Shown here piece after piece: positions 29,501 through 36,755 of a stretch of 53,855 bases of DNA. The translations under genes and the position numbers were made by a program. The stretch is from contig JAGNXB010000015.1 in the NCBI GenBank assembly GCA_017985675.1, forward strand, positions 1 to 53,855. Direction: 5' to 3'. A model generated the notes under the pieces. The model was not told where the DNA came from. It ran no database searches and saw only the letters and a program-made list of their open reading frames with translations. The first letter of the stretch is position 1, and the number at the start of each line of letters is the position of its first letter. The DNA comes from Saprospiraceae bacterium (GTDB taxonomy: Bacteria; Bacteroidota; Bacteroidia; Chitinophagales; Saprospiraceae).

Positions 29501-30866
29501 TGCCAAACACGGATGATCTTGCAACTTTGCCAGCCGCTTGATTGATACTTGCATCCATTTCTATCTGTGTAATAATGACGCCTTTCCCTCGATGTTGATA
29601 ATGGTAAAGCAGGTAAAATAAGGTGGCCTCAACAAGGATAACTGCACCATCTACTACGAGTCCAAAATCAATGGCGCCCATGGACATTAAGTTGGCTGTC
29701 ACGCCTGTTTGCACCATTAGGCTTACTGCAAATAACATGGATAAAGGTATAACCGACGCGATAATCAGACCAGCTCTTAAATTACCCACTAATAAGACCA
29801 GAATAAGAATTACAATTAATGCACCTTCTAATAAATTCTTTTTTACCGTGTTTATCGTTCGGTTTACCAGCTTTTCCCTGTCCAGGAATGTAGTTATTGT
29901 TACCCCTTCTGGAAGTGAGGTTTTAATTTTCTCCATTCGCTCTTTAACCAAGCCAATTACTGCTGCCGCATTGGCATCTTTTAACATCATCACTATCCCC
30001 AGGACAATCTCTTTTTCTGCCTGGCTAGATACTGCGCCATACCGGATGGCATGTCCGAAATTCACACTTGCCAAATCGCCCACTAAAACAGGCACACCCT
30101 CACGAACAGCTACAACAATTTGTTCAATATCTTTCAGATTTCTGGCTAAACCTTCTGTTCGTATAAAATAAACATCAGCTAATTTTTCAATATATGAACC
30201 GCCGGTATTTTCATTTGCATCTGATACAGCATCGTATAGTTCAGTAAGACTAATGTTCTGTGCACGGAGCTTGTCTGGATCAACAGAAATTTCATATTGT
30301 TTCAGATACCCCCCGAAACTATTTATTTCTACCACTCCAGGAATTCCGGATAATTGTTTTTTAACAATCCAGTCCTGAATGGTTCGAAGTTCCATAGGCG
30401 GATACTTTTCTTCATAGCCAGGTAATGCTTCAATGCGATAATGGAGGATCTCACCCAGTCCGGTTGAGATGGGTGCCATCTCCGGTCTGCCAAAATGGGA
30501 AGGAATTACCTCAGCAACACGTTGAAGCCGTTCATTAATTACGGCTCGTGCCTGATAAATAGGAATGTTGTCTTTAAACACAACCGTGATCACACTTAAT
30601 CCAAATCTTGAAATTGATCGCAATTCAATCATGCCCGGACTGTTTCGAACTTCCTGTTCGATAGGCATGGTGATGAATTGTTCCACTTCCTGTGTTGACA
30701 AGGTGGGACAAAGGGTCAATATTTGGACCTGATTATTTGTGATATCTGGGATGGCATCGATAGGTAAGTTTGTAAAGGAATATATTCCCCAAACGACTAT
30801 GCCAAAGGTGCTGATAAGCACCAGAAATTTGTTTTTCAGCGAAAAACGAATAATGTTGGATAACAT
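26550..30866 (-). CDS. CzcA-type heavy-metal RND pump fused to a TolC-like outer-membrane factor
   Basis: A 1438-residue fusion. Residues 1 to about 1040 are a complete HME-RND pump (starts SLKNKFLVLISTFGIVVWGI; TM4 contains Asp400, Asp406 and Glu413 in the pattern DFGLVVDGAVILVE, as in CzcA-type divalent-cation pumps and unlike CusA). Residues of about 1045-1060 form a signal-peptide-like segment (AVKVLPIVFLLLSTSMFA) with a potential cleavage before Gln1061. Residues 1061-1438 resemble an outer-membrane efflux protein, with paired long helices (RDLQKARVHTSTLELKQT; TELIRIARASYLNGASPYSEL). Cd/Zn/Co/Ni export is the likely role. Such fusions occur in Bacteroidota; how one chain would serve both membranes is unclear unless it is cut. 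Confidence 0.93.
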   Translation of the reverse strand: MLSNIIRFSLKNKFLVLISTFGIVVWGIYSFTNLPIDAIPDITNNQVQILTLCPTLSTQEVEQFITMPIEQEVRNSPGMIELRSISRFGLSVITVVFKDNIPIYQARAVINERLQRVAEVIPSHFGRPEMAPISTGLGEILHYRIEALPGYEEKYPPMELRTIQDWIVKKQLSGIPGVVEINSFGGYLKQYEISVDPDKLRAQNISLTELYDAVSDANENTGGSYIEKLADVYFIRTEGLARNLKDIEQIVVAVREGVPVLVGDLASVNFGHAIRYGAVSSQAEKEIVLGIVMMLKDANAAAVIGLVKERMEKIKTSLPEGVTITTFLDREKLVNRTINTVKKNLLEGALIVILILVLLVGNLRAGLIIASVIPLSMLFAVSLMVQTGVTANLMSMGAIDFGLVVDGAVILVEATLFYLLYHYQHRGKGVIITQIEMDASINQAAGKVARSSVFGILIIIIVYLPIMSLTGIEGKMFQPMALTVTYALLGALILSLTYVPVISSIFLSKRIQGENKVTETIMHILLSSFKPFFTSALRRPRLTVGLSVGALIGAIALFTTLGGEFIPELDEGDIMMHGFCKPGTSLTQTLESHRLAQKMLLDHFPNEVEQVISKIGTAEIPTDPMAIETADNIILLKPKSNWTKTKNKEELVEMMHRQVQQVPGMAFEFTQPIKMRFDEMMTGVRSDIAVKVFGDDLDTLSAYGTQLARIIGFVEGTRDIKVEQILGLPQLRIAYKYDLLARHGISIKEANQAVRIALAGESSGQIYENERRFELVVRLQAKQREDIEMIKVIPVRSKSGTLIPLHEIASIDFINGAAQISREDGQRRIVISANVRGRDVESVIKDIESMINTKSKLPPGYYIAYGGQFENLIEARKRLSIAVPAALILISILLFFAFKSVLSMGLILSAIPMASIGGVLALWARDMPFSISAGIGFIALFGVAVLNGIVLINYLNELEKEGRESILERVEKATMLRFRPVIMTAAVASFGFIPMAFSGGAGAEVQRPLATVVIGGLITSTMLTLLVLPALYLLVKSWQVKRAVKVLPIVFLLLSTSMFAQQVPLNEAEAIQKITISHPGNRVALAAQQEQEATMRYPVLWQPLSIYHGINADPDQGMFGTTIVGAEMTFPSLARLQSARDLQKARVHTSTLELKQTTQRYAHEIRSLYLGLSYNQAQQAIFGELDSLYTDLARIANSRYKAGETSPVESKLIEDKATKIRLEKNKLQKEYENYCQQLAWLTATTEPIIPYVEPLSSRIIPFSPLSTLDSTLVVQIMTKRMLEAAYVIDVKKAQLKPEFSANLFGQYTANGRLFPGYTLSMQVPLFRKAYAASIQEADIGFLRAQATKEKEILALQQQVLDIEHNMTTLLSHLSFYNDQGLRSATELIRIARASYLNGASPYSELILALEQANQTRLSYIEIMYQYSQLYLAHQLITQ

Positions 30867-30945
30867 AATAGACTGCTTCTGATCATCAGCTGGAAAGAGG
30901 CGTGGAGCCTGTATTCAGTAGGGTTAAGGCGACTGCCTTGGCGGA

Positions 30946-31386
30946 TCAGGAAAGTCTGGGTGGCTGCCAGAGATCAACTATCAGATCGGCAGTAAGAAAA
31001 TGAGGTATTTCAGCGATTAAATCGCTTGGTACTTTTATGGGATTGGACAGTTCAAAACTTAAGATCTCATTTGGAATTAACTGTAACAAAAAGGAAAGGA
31101 TGTGATGTTGATGCTCCCCTTTAAACGGCAACTCAGAGTGATCGTGTTCCGTTTCATGAGCTTCTTTGTTTCCACCATAATGCTCGGCAAGGAAATCGCA
31201 AAAAGTTAGTCCATCTTGCAATTGCTGATGTTCCTTGTAATGCGACATCAATTCACGAACATGAAACCCCCATTCCAAAACACCTGGAGAAGATGCTATC
31301 TGACTGACCAAAATACATAACACACCCCAGTAGCCAACCTGACGTCGAAAGGCTGCTTGAAATGAGTTTAGTGGGGAATCATGCAT
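30946..31386 (-). CDS. small His-rich protein heading the metal efflux operon
   Basis: A 146-residue protein with one hydrophobic N-terminal segment (VGYWGVLCILVSQIASSPG) that may be a signal peptide or anchor. The middle is rich in His and acidic residues (HYKEHQQL, HYGGNKEAHETEHDHSELPF, GEHQHH), suitable for binding divalent metal ions. Proteins of this type precede CzcA-like genes in Bacteroidota; I do not know a characterised member. It is the first gene of the operon, 79 bases before the pump gene, and has its own strong promoter 8 bases upstream. Metal buffering or sensing is inference. Confidence 0.75.
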   Translation of the reverse strand: MHDSPLNSFQAAFRRQVGYWGVLCILVSQIASSPGVLEWGFHVRELMSHYKEHQQLQDGLTFCDFLAEHYGGNKEAHETEHDHSELPFKGEHQHHILSFLLQLIPNEILSFELSNPIKVPSDLIAEIPHFLTADLIVDLWQPPRLS

Positions 31387-31394
31387 TTAGGTTG

Positions 31395-31425
31395 CAAAGT
31401 TAGTATTTTTTAGTACAAGGCGCAA
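31395..31425 (-). promoter_or_regulatory. promoter of the metal efflux operon
   Basis: TTG (31425-31423), 20 bases, TAACTTTG (31402-31395) on the minus strand; 8 bases to ATG 31386. Both elements are exact. Confidence 0.65.
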
Positions 31426-31670
31426 AGCGTTCTGCCGGTTAATGAGATACAGCATGATTAGAATAATTTATTAATGATCATTTTCAATATGGGCAACACA
31501 ATGGGTTAAAACAATCAAATTTTCCTGGGATTCAACCTTTTGCTAAAAGCTAAGGTCACCCTGGAAGTCAAGCATATTGGAAATGTGCCTGTAATTTCTA
31601 ATCCAGAGCTCCTAAAGATCGACATGACGAATCTAAATGGATTCTTTAAGACCTATCCATAGCTACAATA
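31426..31670. other. spacer between divergent efflux and nucleotidyltransferase promoters
   Basis: About 245 A/T-rich bases with no supported gene. No metal-regulator-type dyad stands out and no regulator gene adjoins the operon. Confidence 0.4.
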
Positions 31671-31700
31671 TTGTTTTGATACCAAATTGTTCTACTTTTG
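31671..31700 (+). promoter_or_regulatory. promoter of the nucleotidyltransferase gene, leaderless type
   Basis: TTG (31671-31673), 19 bases, TACTTTTG (31693-31700), then 6 bases to ATG 31707. Both elements are exact. The open frame begins at the TTG inside the -7 box, so ATG 31707 is the start. Confidence 0.65.
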
Positions 31701-31706
31701 AGCGCA

Positions 31707-32702
31707 ATGAAAGCGATAATTCCTGTGGCTGGTGCTGGGATCCGACTACGGCCACACACCTACACCCAACCCAAGCCTTTGATTCCAGTAGCAGGGAAAC
31801 CTATCCTTGCATACATCGTTGATCAGCTCATCGAAGCAGGCATTAGGGATTTTGTGTTTATCATCGGTTACCTGGGTGAGCAGATTCGAATCTATCTGGA
31901 AGTGGCTTATCCTGAAGTTACTAAAACCTATATCACACAGACGGACCGATTAGGATCTGCCCATGCCATTTTCAAGGCAAGAGAAACGCTGCAGGAAGAG
32001 GAGGAGTGCATTGTGGTTTTTGGTGATACCATTATTGATATAGACATGGATGCTTTCCTTCAGGAACCTCATTCCTGTCTTGCCGTAAAAAAGGTCAAAG
32101 ACCCCCGGGAAGTAGGCGTCGTGGAAACCGACAGTCAGGGATTTGCGATTAAACTGATTGAAAAACCAGGCATCCCCAAGTCAAATCTGGCCATGGTAGG
32201 AATGTACAAAATTCGGCAGGTGAAGGTCTTATTAGCTGCCATTGCCGATCTAATTGAACAAAACAGGCGCACGCATGGAGAGTATCAACTGACGGACGCC
32301 CTGATGGAAATGATTCAAGTAGGTGTGCAATTTAAGACGATTGAAGTGCGCAACTGGTTTGATTGTGGGAAGAAGGAAATCCTCCTTGAAACAAATGCCA
32401 TTATGCTAAAGCGACAGGGGGCCGCTTCTATTGCTTATGAAGGGCTCGAAAATTCCATCGTTATCCCTCCTGTTTATATTGGCCAAAACTGTTCCATCAG
32501 CCATTCTATCATTGGACCGAATGTCAGTATAGGAAATGATTCCCGCATTGATACCTGTATGGTTTGTGACTCTATTGTTGGCAATTTTGCCAGTCTCCAT
32601 GATGTTGTATTGCACCAATCAATTATAGGCAATGACTCAGCATTAAATGGTCCACGGCAAAGCCTGAACATCGGTGACAATACCGAAATTGATTTTAGCT
32701 AA
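31707..32702 (+). CDS. sugar-phosphate nucleotidyltransferase with left-handed beta-helix C-terminus
   Basis: A 331-residue enzyme of the RmlA/GlmU/mannose-1-phosphate guanylyltransferase group. The N-terminal nucleotide-binding motif is PVAGAGIRLRPHTYTQPKPLI with GKPILAYIVDQL after it; FGDTIIDIDMDAF holds the metal-binding Asp; EKPGIPKSNLAMVGMY is the second substrate loop. The last 90 residues are hexapeptide repeats (IVIPPVYIGQNCSISHSIIG and IGNDS...IVGN) forming a beta helix. It makes an NDP-sugar, probably NDP-glucose or GDP-mannose, for surface polysaccharide. The specificity cannot be fixed and no sugar-pathway genes adjoin it. Confidence 0.88.
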   Translation: MKAIIPVAGAGIRLRPHTYTQPKPLIPVAGKPILAYIVDQLIEAGIRDFVFIIGYLGEQIRIYLEVAYPEVTKTYITQTDRLGSAHAIFKARETLQEEEECIVVFGDTIIDIDMDAFLQEPHSCLAVKKVKDPREVGVVETDSQGFAIKLIEKPGIPKSNLAMVGMYKIRQVKVLLAAIADLIEQNRRTHGEYQLTDALMEMIQVGVQFKTIEVRNWFDCGKKEILLETNAIMLKRQGAASIAYEGLENSIVIPPVYIGQNCSISHSIIGPNVSIGNDSRIDTCMVCDSIVGNFASLHDVVLHQSIIGNDSALNGPRQSLNIGDNTEIDFS

Positions 32703-32902
32703 GTTATATATTTTGCTCGATTTTTTCTCCCCACCGCCATCTTGTAAATTGACTTCCTTCGCACGCTGATGAGAACTCAAGTTTCGACAAGCCTGTCTGT
32801 TGTCAAATTTTTCTAAAATCTGGTGTTCAGTAGTGTTGTTAATCCCTGTTCCAACAGTAATAGCATCTAGCTGACATTCTTGGAAGTTTCTTGATCAAAA
32901 AT

Positions 32903-32932
32903 TTGTTTTTTATTAGAATTAATCTAAATTTA
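32903..32932 (+). promoter_or_regulatory. promoter of the Omp28/T9SS gene
   Basis: TTG (32903-32905), 19 bases, TAAATTTA (32925-32932), one mismatch from TAnnTTTG. It is 19 bases before ATG 32952. Confidence 0.5.
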
Positions 32933-32951
32933 GCCCTTTAAATACATAACT

Positions 32952-34922
32952 ATGAAGAAAAGTTACTTTCTAATCTTGTTTTTGTGTTTTGGCATTGCAC
33001 TGCAAGCGCAAGATGCTTTCAAAACCAGTTTTGATTTCAACACCTGGCCCGGACATTGGAGTAACCAATCCACAGCCAAAGATGGAGGATGGCAATTATT
33101 CAACATGAATACGCCAACGACAACCAACGCTGGATTTGCTGCCGGTGGTGACTGGTCTTATGCCTATACATCTGACGTATCATGCCAGTGTGACAAAAGT
33201 GAGGATCTGTTGATATTTCCAGGTGTTTACAGCAATGAGACGCCTTGGATGATTGCATTTGACTATTTCATGCCTGGTGTACAAACGAATTCAACCCCCT
33301 CCGAATCGTTATCATTGGTTTATTCTGTCGATAAAGGCACAACCTGGGCAGAACTGGAAACATTTACACCCACCCAGAATAAAGATTGGCAAAAGGCAAA
33401 AGTGTCTTTACAAAAGGCCAACGCAAAGCACGATATCATACTTGCCATCCGATATAGTGATGGCGGTGGCCAGACTAATGGCGCAGCAATTGACAATCTT
33501 GTAGTAACCCCTTTTAATGCGAATGCGATTCATGTGAAGTCGCTCATGAATGGGGAGATTACTGCCTGGAAAGGCCAGCCATTTCCGCTTGAATTGGAAA
33601 TCACCAATCTGAGTGACGAACCTTTGACTGAATTTTCATCGGTAATTTATAGTGATGGCAAAGCCACGTACAGTGGAGATGTGGTGAAAATTAACATACT
33701 TCCTTCAGAAACACAAGTGGTTACCGTTCCTGTGTTGGTGAATAATGAAGCGGTCAACTTGTACCAAATTGGTGTACAAGCTTTACCTGCATCCGGATTG
33801 AAAGACAAAAGCAAGTCATTTATTGCCAGGGATGAACTGGTAAATGATCCTCAATCCTTTGTCCATGGTTTTGATGTTTTAGATATTGAAGTACTGGGTT
33901 TACAAGTTGGTTCAGTTTCGCACAATATTCTGGCCGAGGAAGCAACAGGAACCTGGTGCGGCTGGTGTCCACGCGGTGCGGTGATTATGGATCAACTTGC
34001 AGAGGAGTTTCCGGACTTTATCCCAGTTGCTGTTCACAATAGTGATCCGATGGTCGATACAGAGTACAATGCCTGGATGGCAGGTTCTGTTGACGGCTAT
34101 CCCAGTGGCCATGTGCAACGTCGGACAACTAAAGTTGATCCACTGGGATTTGAAGACGCTTACAATATTGCCAAAGCAATCGCTCCATCTGCTGATTTAA
34201 GTATGCAGTTCCAATTTGATGAGCAAACACGTATTTTGGATGTAACCTTGACGGCGGCATACTTGGTGAATGCATTTGGTCACCGATTCAATGTCATTCT
34301 TACAGAGGACAATGTTACAGGAGTTGGCTCCGGTTGGGCACAAGCAAACTATTATGCAGGTGGCGGACAAGGTGTAATGGGCGGATATGAGGCGCTTCCC
34401 AATCCCGTTCCAGCCAGTCAAATGGTATATGATCATGTAGCACGTGCATTGCTGGGTACAGCAGGTGGGTTAAATGGTTCAATTCCTTTCCAGGCGAAAA
34501 AGAATGAGTCATATACCTACACATTCAATTATACCGTACCTGCCGGATGGAATGTCAGTAAAATGCATGTCATCGGCGTGTTGCACAATGATGGGAACAA
34601 AACAATAAATACAGCCGTTTCAGCCAGTTTGCTCTCTTCCTCTTCAGAAGATTTGCCTACCGGTTTGGCTTCATTGGATATCTTTCCAAATCCTGCAAAT
34701 GGATCAACAAATCTCCGTTTGAATCTTGAAAGTCCTCAAATGGTACGTATGCAGATTGTGGATATTTTGGGTCGTCCAGTGGCCGTGAGAGATTATGGTA
34801 TGCAATCTGGTGACCAGATATATCCGATCGAAACAGCTACATGGGCATCAGGAATCTATCATGTCGTAGTCTACGTAGGAACATCGACTGTTTCCCGTTC
34901 ACTTGTTGTGGGGGAGCGTTAA
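32952..34922 (+). CDS. T9SS-secreted protein with jelly-roll and Omp28/thioredoxin-like domains
   Basis: A 656-residue cell-surface or secreted protein. A signal peptide ends near ALQAQ. Residues of about 22-190 resemble a choice-of-anchor/jelly-roll domain (FNTWPGHWSNQSTAKDGGW, TNGAAIDNLVV). Residues of about 320-560 match the Omp28-related family and contain a thioredoxin-like Cys336-Gly-Trp-Cys339 in EEATGTWCGWCPRG. The C-terminus (about 575-656) is a T9SS type A sorting domain (SLDIFPNPANGSTNLRL, ASGIYHVVVYV), directing export across the outer membrane and removal of the tail. A redox function for the CGWC pair is possible but unproven. Confidence 0.88.
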   Translation: MKKSYFLILFLCFGIALQAQDAFKTSFDFNTWPGHWSNQSTAKDGGWQLFNMNTPTTTNAGFAAGGDWSYAYTSDVSCQCDKSEDLLIFPGVYSNETPWMIAFDYFMPGVQTNSTPSESLSLVYSVDKGTTWAELETFTPTQNKDWQKAKVSLQKANAKHDIILAIRYSDGGGQTNGAAIDNLVVTPFNANAIHVKSLMNGEITAWKGQPFPLELEITNLSDEPLTEFSSVIYSDGKATYSGDVVKINILPSETQVVTVPVLVNNEAVNLYQIGVQALPASGLKDKSKSFIARDELVNDPQSFVHGFDVLDIEVLGLQVGSVSHNILAEEATGTWCGWCPRGAVIMDQLAEEFPDFIPVAVHNSDPMVDTEYNAWMAGSVDGYPSGHVQRRTTKVDPLGFEDAYNIAKAIAPSADLSMQFQFDEQTRILDVTLTAAYLVNAFGHRFNVILTEDNVTGVGSGWAQANYYAGGGQGVMGGYEALPNPVPASQMVYDHVARALLGTAGGLNGSIPFQAKKNESYTYTFNYTVPAGWNVSKMHVIGVLHNDGNKTINTAVSASLLSSSSEDLPTGLASLDIFPNPANGSTNLRLNLESPQMVRMQIVDILGRPVAVRDYGMQSGDQIYPIETATWASGIYHVVVYVGTSTVSRSLVVGER

Positions 34923-34996
34923 AAAGACGTTAAACATGGGTGATTTGTCGCTATTATATTAACTTGTAAAAGTGTGACAAGCTTCCCATTGATTTT

Positions 34997-35045
34997 GATA
35001 AATCTGATATTGTCAATATTATAATTTGACAATATCAGATTTATC
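34997..35045. repeat. perfect 20-base inverted repeat after the Omp28/T9SS gene
   Basis: Arms 34997-35016 and 35026-35045 are exact reverse complements, with a 9-base A/T loop that is itself nearly palindromic. There is no T-run, so it is not a standard terminator. It could stabilise the mRNA 3' end, terminate in both directions, or be a remnant of a mobile element. Confidence 0.85.
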
Positions 35046-35121
35046 CATCATAACGGTGGATAAATTATTGGACTTCCTTAGTGTTGTATTAAAATAGACG
35101 TAACGTCTGTTGAACGAAAGG

Positions 35122-35152
35122 TTGGGAATAACGATTATTAGTTGTAAGTTTG
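35122..35152 (+). promoter_or_regulatory. promoter of the small T9SS protein gene
   Basis: TTG (35122-35124), 20 bases, TAAGTTTG (35145-35152). Both exact. It is 21 bases before ATG 35174 and rules out the earlier in-frame TTG at 35150. Confidence 0.65.
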
Positions 35153-35173
35153 TATACAGTAAAGGATATTTCT

Positions 35174-35857
35174 ATGAAAAAAATCTTACTCTTAGCTTTT
35201 GCCCTGTTTAGTGTTGTACTTGTGCAAGCACAATCCCAGTATAATATGCAGCCGGTACCTTCGTCTTCCAACTTTACGGCTGACGACTTTGATACACACG
35301 CTGATGCAGTTCTCGAATATTCCGGCAACTCACCCGTTGTGCTCAGGTGGAACATAACGAATGTTAATATGCCAAAAGAGTGGGTACCTTATACCTGCCT
35401 CGGTGCAAACTGCTACATACCGGGTCAAATGACTGGTCTGCATACCATCCAACCTAATGAGAATATGCCTGTCCAGGCGCATATTTTACCCAATGGGACA
35501 TGTCTGAATGGCAGTTATGATATTACACTTACCGATACAGTAACAAATATACAGGTAGCTTCAGGCACATTCAACTTCTTATGTGGTGTAAGTAGCGTAA
35601 ATAATCCAGTAGGAAGCATTAAAGCTGGTACGATTTATCCCAATCCGGCTATTACGTGGTTTTCTGTAGGGGATGTTTCAAATGCGGGCCGTGTTGAACT
35701 TTTTAACATCATCGGCAAGCAGGTTGCCCAATTTGTATATCAGTCTTCAGGTCGTTATGATATTTCCTCCCTTCCGGGTGGTATGTATCTAGTAAGAATT
35801 CTAGACAATAATGGCAAATTGATTACAACTAAACGCATGTCCAAAAATACACCTTAA
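35174..35857 (+). CDS. small T9SS-secreted protein of unknown function
   Basis: A 227-residue protein with a signal peptide (MKKILLLAFALFSVVLVQAQ), a compact middle domain of about 120 residues with four cysteines (TCLGANC, GTCLNG, FLCGVSS) likely to form two disulfides, and a C-terminal T9SS type A sorting domain from about residue 150 (AGTIYPNPAITWFSVGD, LPGGMYLVRILDNNGKL). The middle domain looks like an immunoglobulin-type beta sandwich (VVLRWNITNVNMP, MPVQAHILPNG), but no family is recognised. Monocistronic: own promoter and own terminator. Confidence 0.82.
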   Translation: MKKILLLAFALFSVVLVQAQSQYNMQPVPSSSNFTADDFDTHADAVLEYSGNSPVVLRWNITNVNMPKEWVPYTCLGANCYIPGQMTGLHTIQPNENMPVQAHILPNGTCLNGSYDITLTDTVTNIQVASGTFNFLCGVSSVNNPVGSIKAGTIYPNPAITWFSVGDVSNAGRVELFNIIGKQVAQFVYQSSGRYDISSLPGGMYLVRILDNNGKLITTKRMSKNTP

Positions 35858-35878
35858 TCCTTGGCTGATTAAGATACG

Positions 35879-35912
35879 AAAGGCCTGTAACTCCTCGTTG
35901 CAGGCCTTTTTT
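35879..35912 (+). terminator. terminator of the small T9SS gene
   Basis: AAAGGCCTG (35879-35887), 13-base loop, CAGGCCTTT (35901-35909) with a run of six T. The A-run on the left side means it may also work for the convergent gene. Confidence 0.88.
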
Positions 35913-35968
35913 AATGCAAAAAATGGCAGAGTAAGATTATACTTACCTCATGTTTATTTTTTCGATGA

Positions 35969-36397
35969 TCAGGCGGGGTATTCAACAAAGTTGCGTGGGG
36001 TTTCATAAAGCCGAATATGTAGATCATACCTTAGGTCAAGCTTGGCCCTCAATCGATTGTGGATTATAACACACATGTTTTCAGCTGTGGGATTGAGATA
36101 TTCTCCCGATCCATTCGGAATACAAAATTCGGGCACTTCCAGATTAATATTTTTATGATCAAAGTGGACTTCAACTTCTGCCCGAATGAGCTCCTTAAGC
36201 TCTTTAAGATCAATTAACATACCGGTCTGTGTATCTATTTCACCGCTAACCCGGACTTCAAGTTCATAATTATGCCCATGATAATTGGGATTGCTGCAAA
36301 GTCCAAATACCTCCTTGTTTTGAGCATCCGTCCAATCAGGCCGAAAAAGCCTGTGAGCGGCATTGAAATGAGCACATCGAATAGCAGCAATACGCAT
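35969..36397 (-). CDS. 6-pyruvoyltetrahydropterin synthase / 6-carboxytetrahydropterin synthase family
   Basis: A 142-residue T-fold enzyme. Zinc ligands are His15 (FNAAHRL) and His40/His42 (NYHGHNYELEV). The catalytic Cys34 lies five residues before the HGH as in CSNPNYHGHNY, the spacing of animal-type PTPS, whereas QueD proteins usually have three residues between Cys and HGH. The LIDLKELKELI, FDHKNINLE and PTAENM segments are common to both. QueD makes the queuosine precursor from dihydroneopterin triphosphate; PTPS makes a biopterin precursor. No queuosine gene is adjacent, so the reaction is left open. Confidence 0.88.
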   Translation of the reverse strand: MRIAAIRCAHFNAAHRLFRPDWTDAQNKEVFGLCSNPNYHGHNYELEVRVSGEIDTQTGMLIDLKELKELIRAEVEVHFDHKNINLEVPEFCIPNGSGEYLNPTAENMCVIIHNRLRAKLDLRYDLHIRLYETPRNFVEYPA

Positions 36398-36469
36398 GTT
36401 TTTACTTTACAAGGATAACAATAGCATTGAATGAAGGTTTTATGCGGACAGATGCTGAAAGTCATTCGT

Positions 36470-36477
36470 TACCTTTG
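36470..36477 (+). promoter_or_regulatory. -7 box TACCTTTG before the small ORF and holB
   Basis: Exact TAnnTTTG match, 5 bases before ATG 36483. No -33 TTG at the standard distance. It may serve the small ORF, holB and ricT together. Confidence 0.45.
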
Positions 36478-36482
36478 TCCAT

Positions 36483-36746
36483 ATGGAGGTTGTATTCATT
36501 GTTGATGATCTCAAGAGAAGCACTCAGCCCGGAGGTCAGCACGCTTCCAGGAGGATGGTAAAAAACCCAATGTTTCCTTTGTATATTTGGCGCACTCAAT
36601 CTATAGGGAAGGAAAAGTTTAAATATCCCGAAACCCTTAATTGGCCCGGAAACACTCAATGTACCCATGCGGAGATCCTATATTTAAATCTCCATGCACT
36701 TGAGTCTTCTGATTTTGCCAGGCTGAAACGGCCGACAATTAACTGA
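36483..36746 (+). CDS. possible small hypothetical protein upstream of holB
   Basis: An 87-codon open frame beginning MEVVFIVDDLKRS and ending 9 bases before the holB start, the spacing expected of an operon. An exact -7 box ends 5 bases before its ATG. The composition is plain (no signal peptide, no membrane segment, one Cys) and no family is recognised. An antisense frame covers part of it, so this could be non-coding leader. The promoter position is the main support. Confidence 0.4.
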   Translation: MEVVFIVDDLKRSTQPGGQHASRRMVKNPMFPLYIWRTQSIGKEKFKYPETLNWPGNTQCTHAEILYLNLHALESSDFARLKRPTIN

Positions 36747-36755
36747 ACCACAACT

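Noticed and set aside
36462..36668. Minus-strand 68-codon frame before holB
   Set aside because: No motif, no promoter, and it conflicts with the better-supported plus-strand small ORF.
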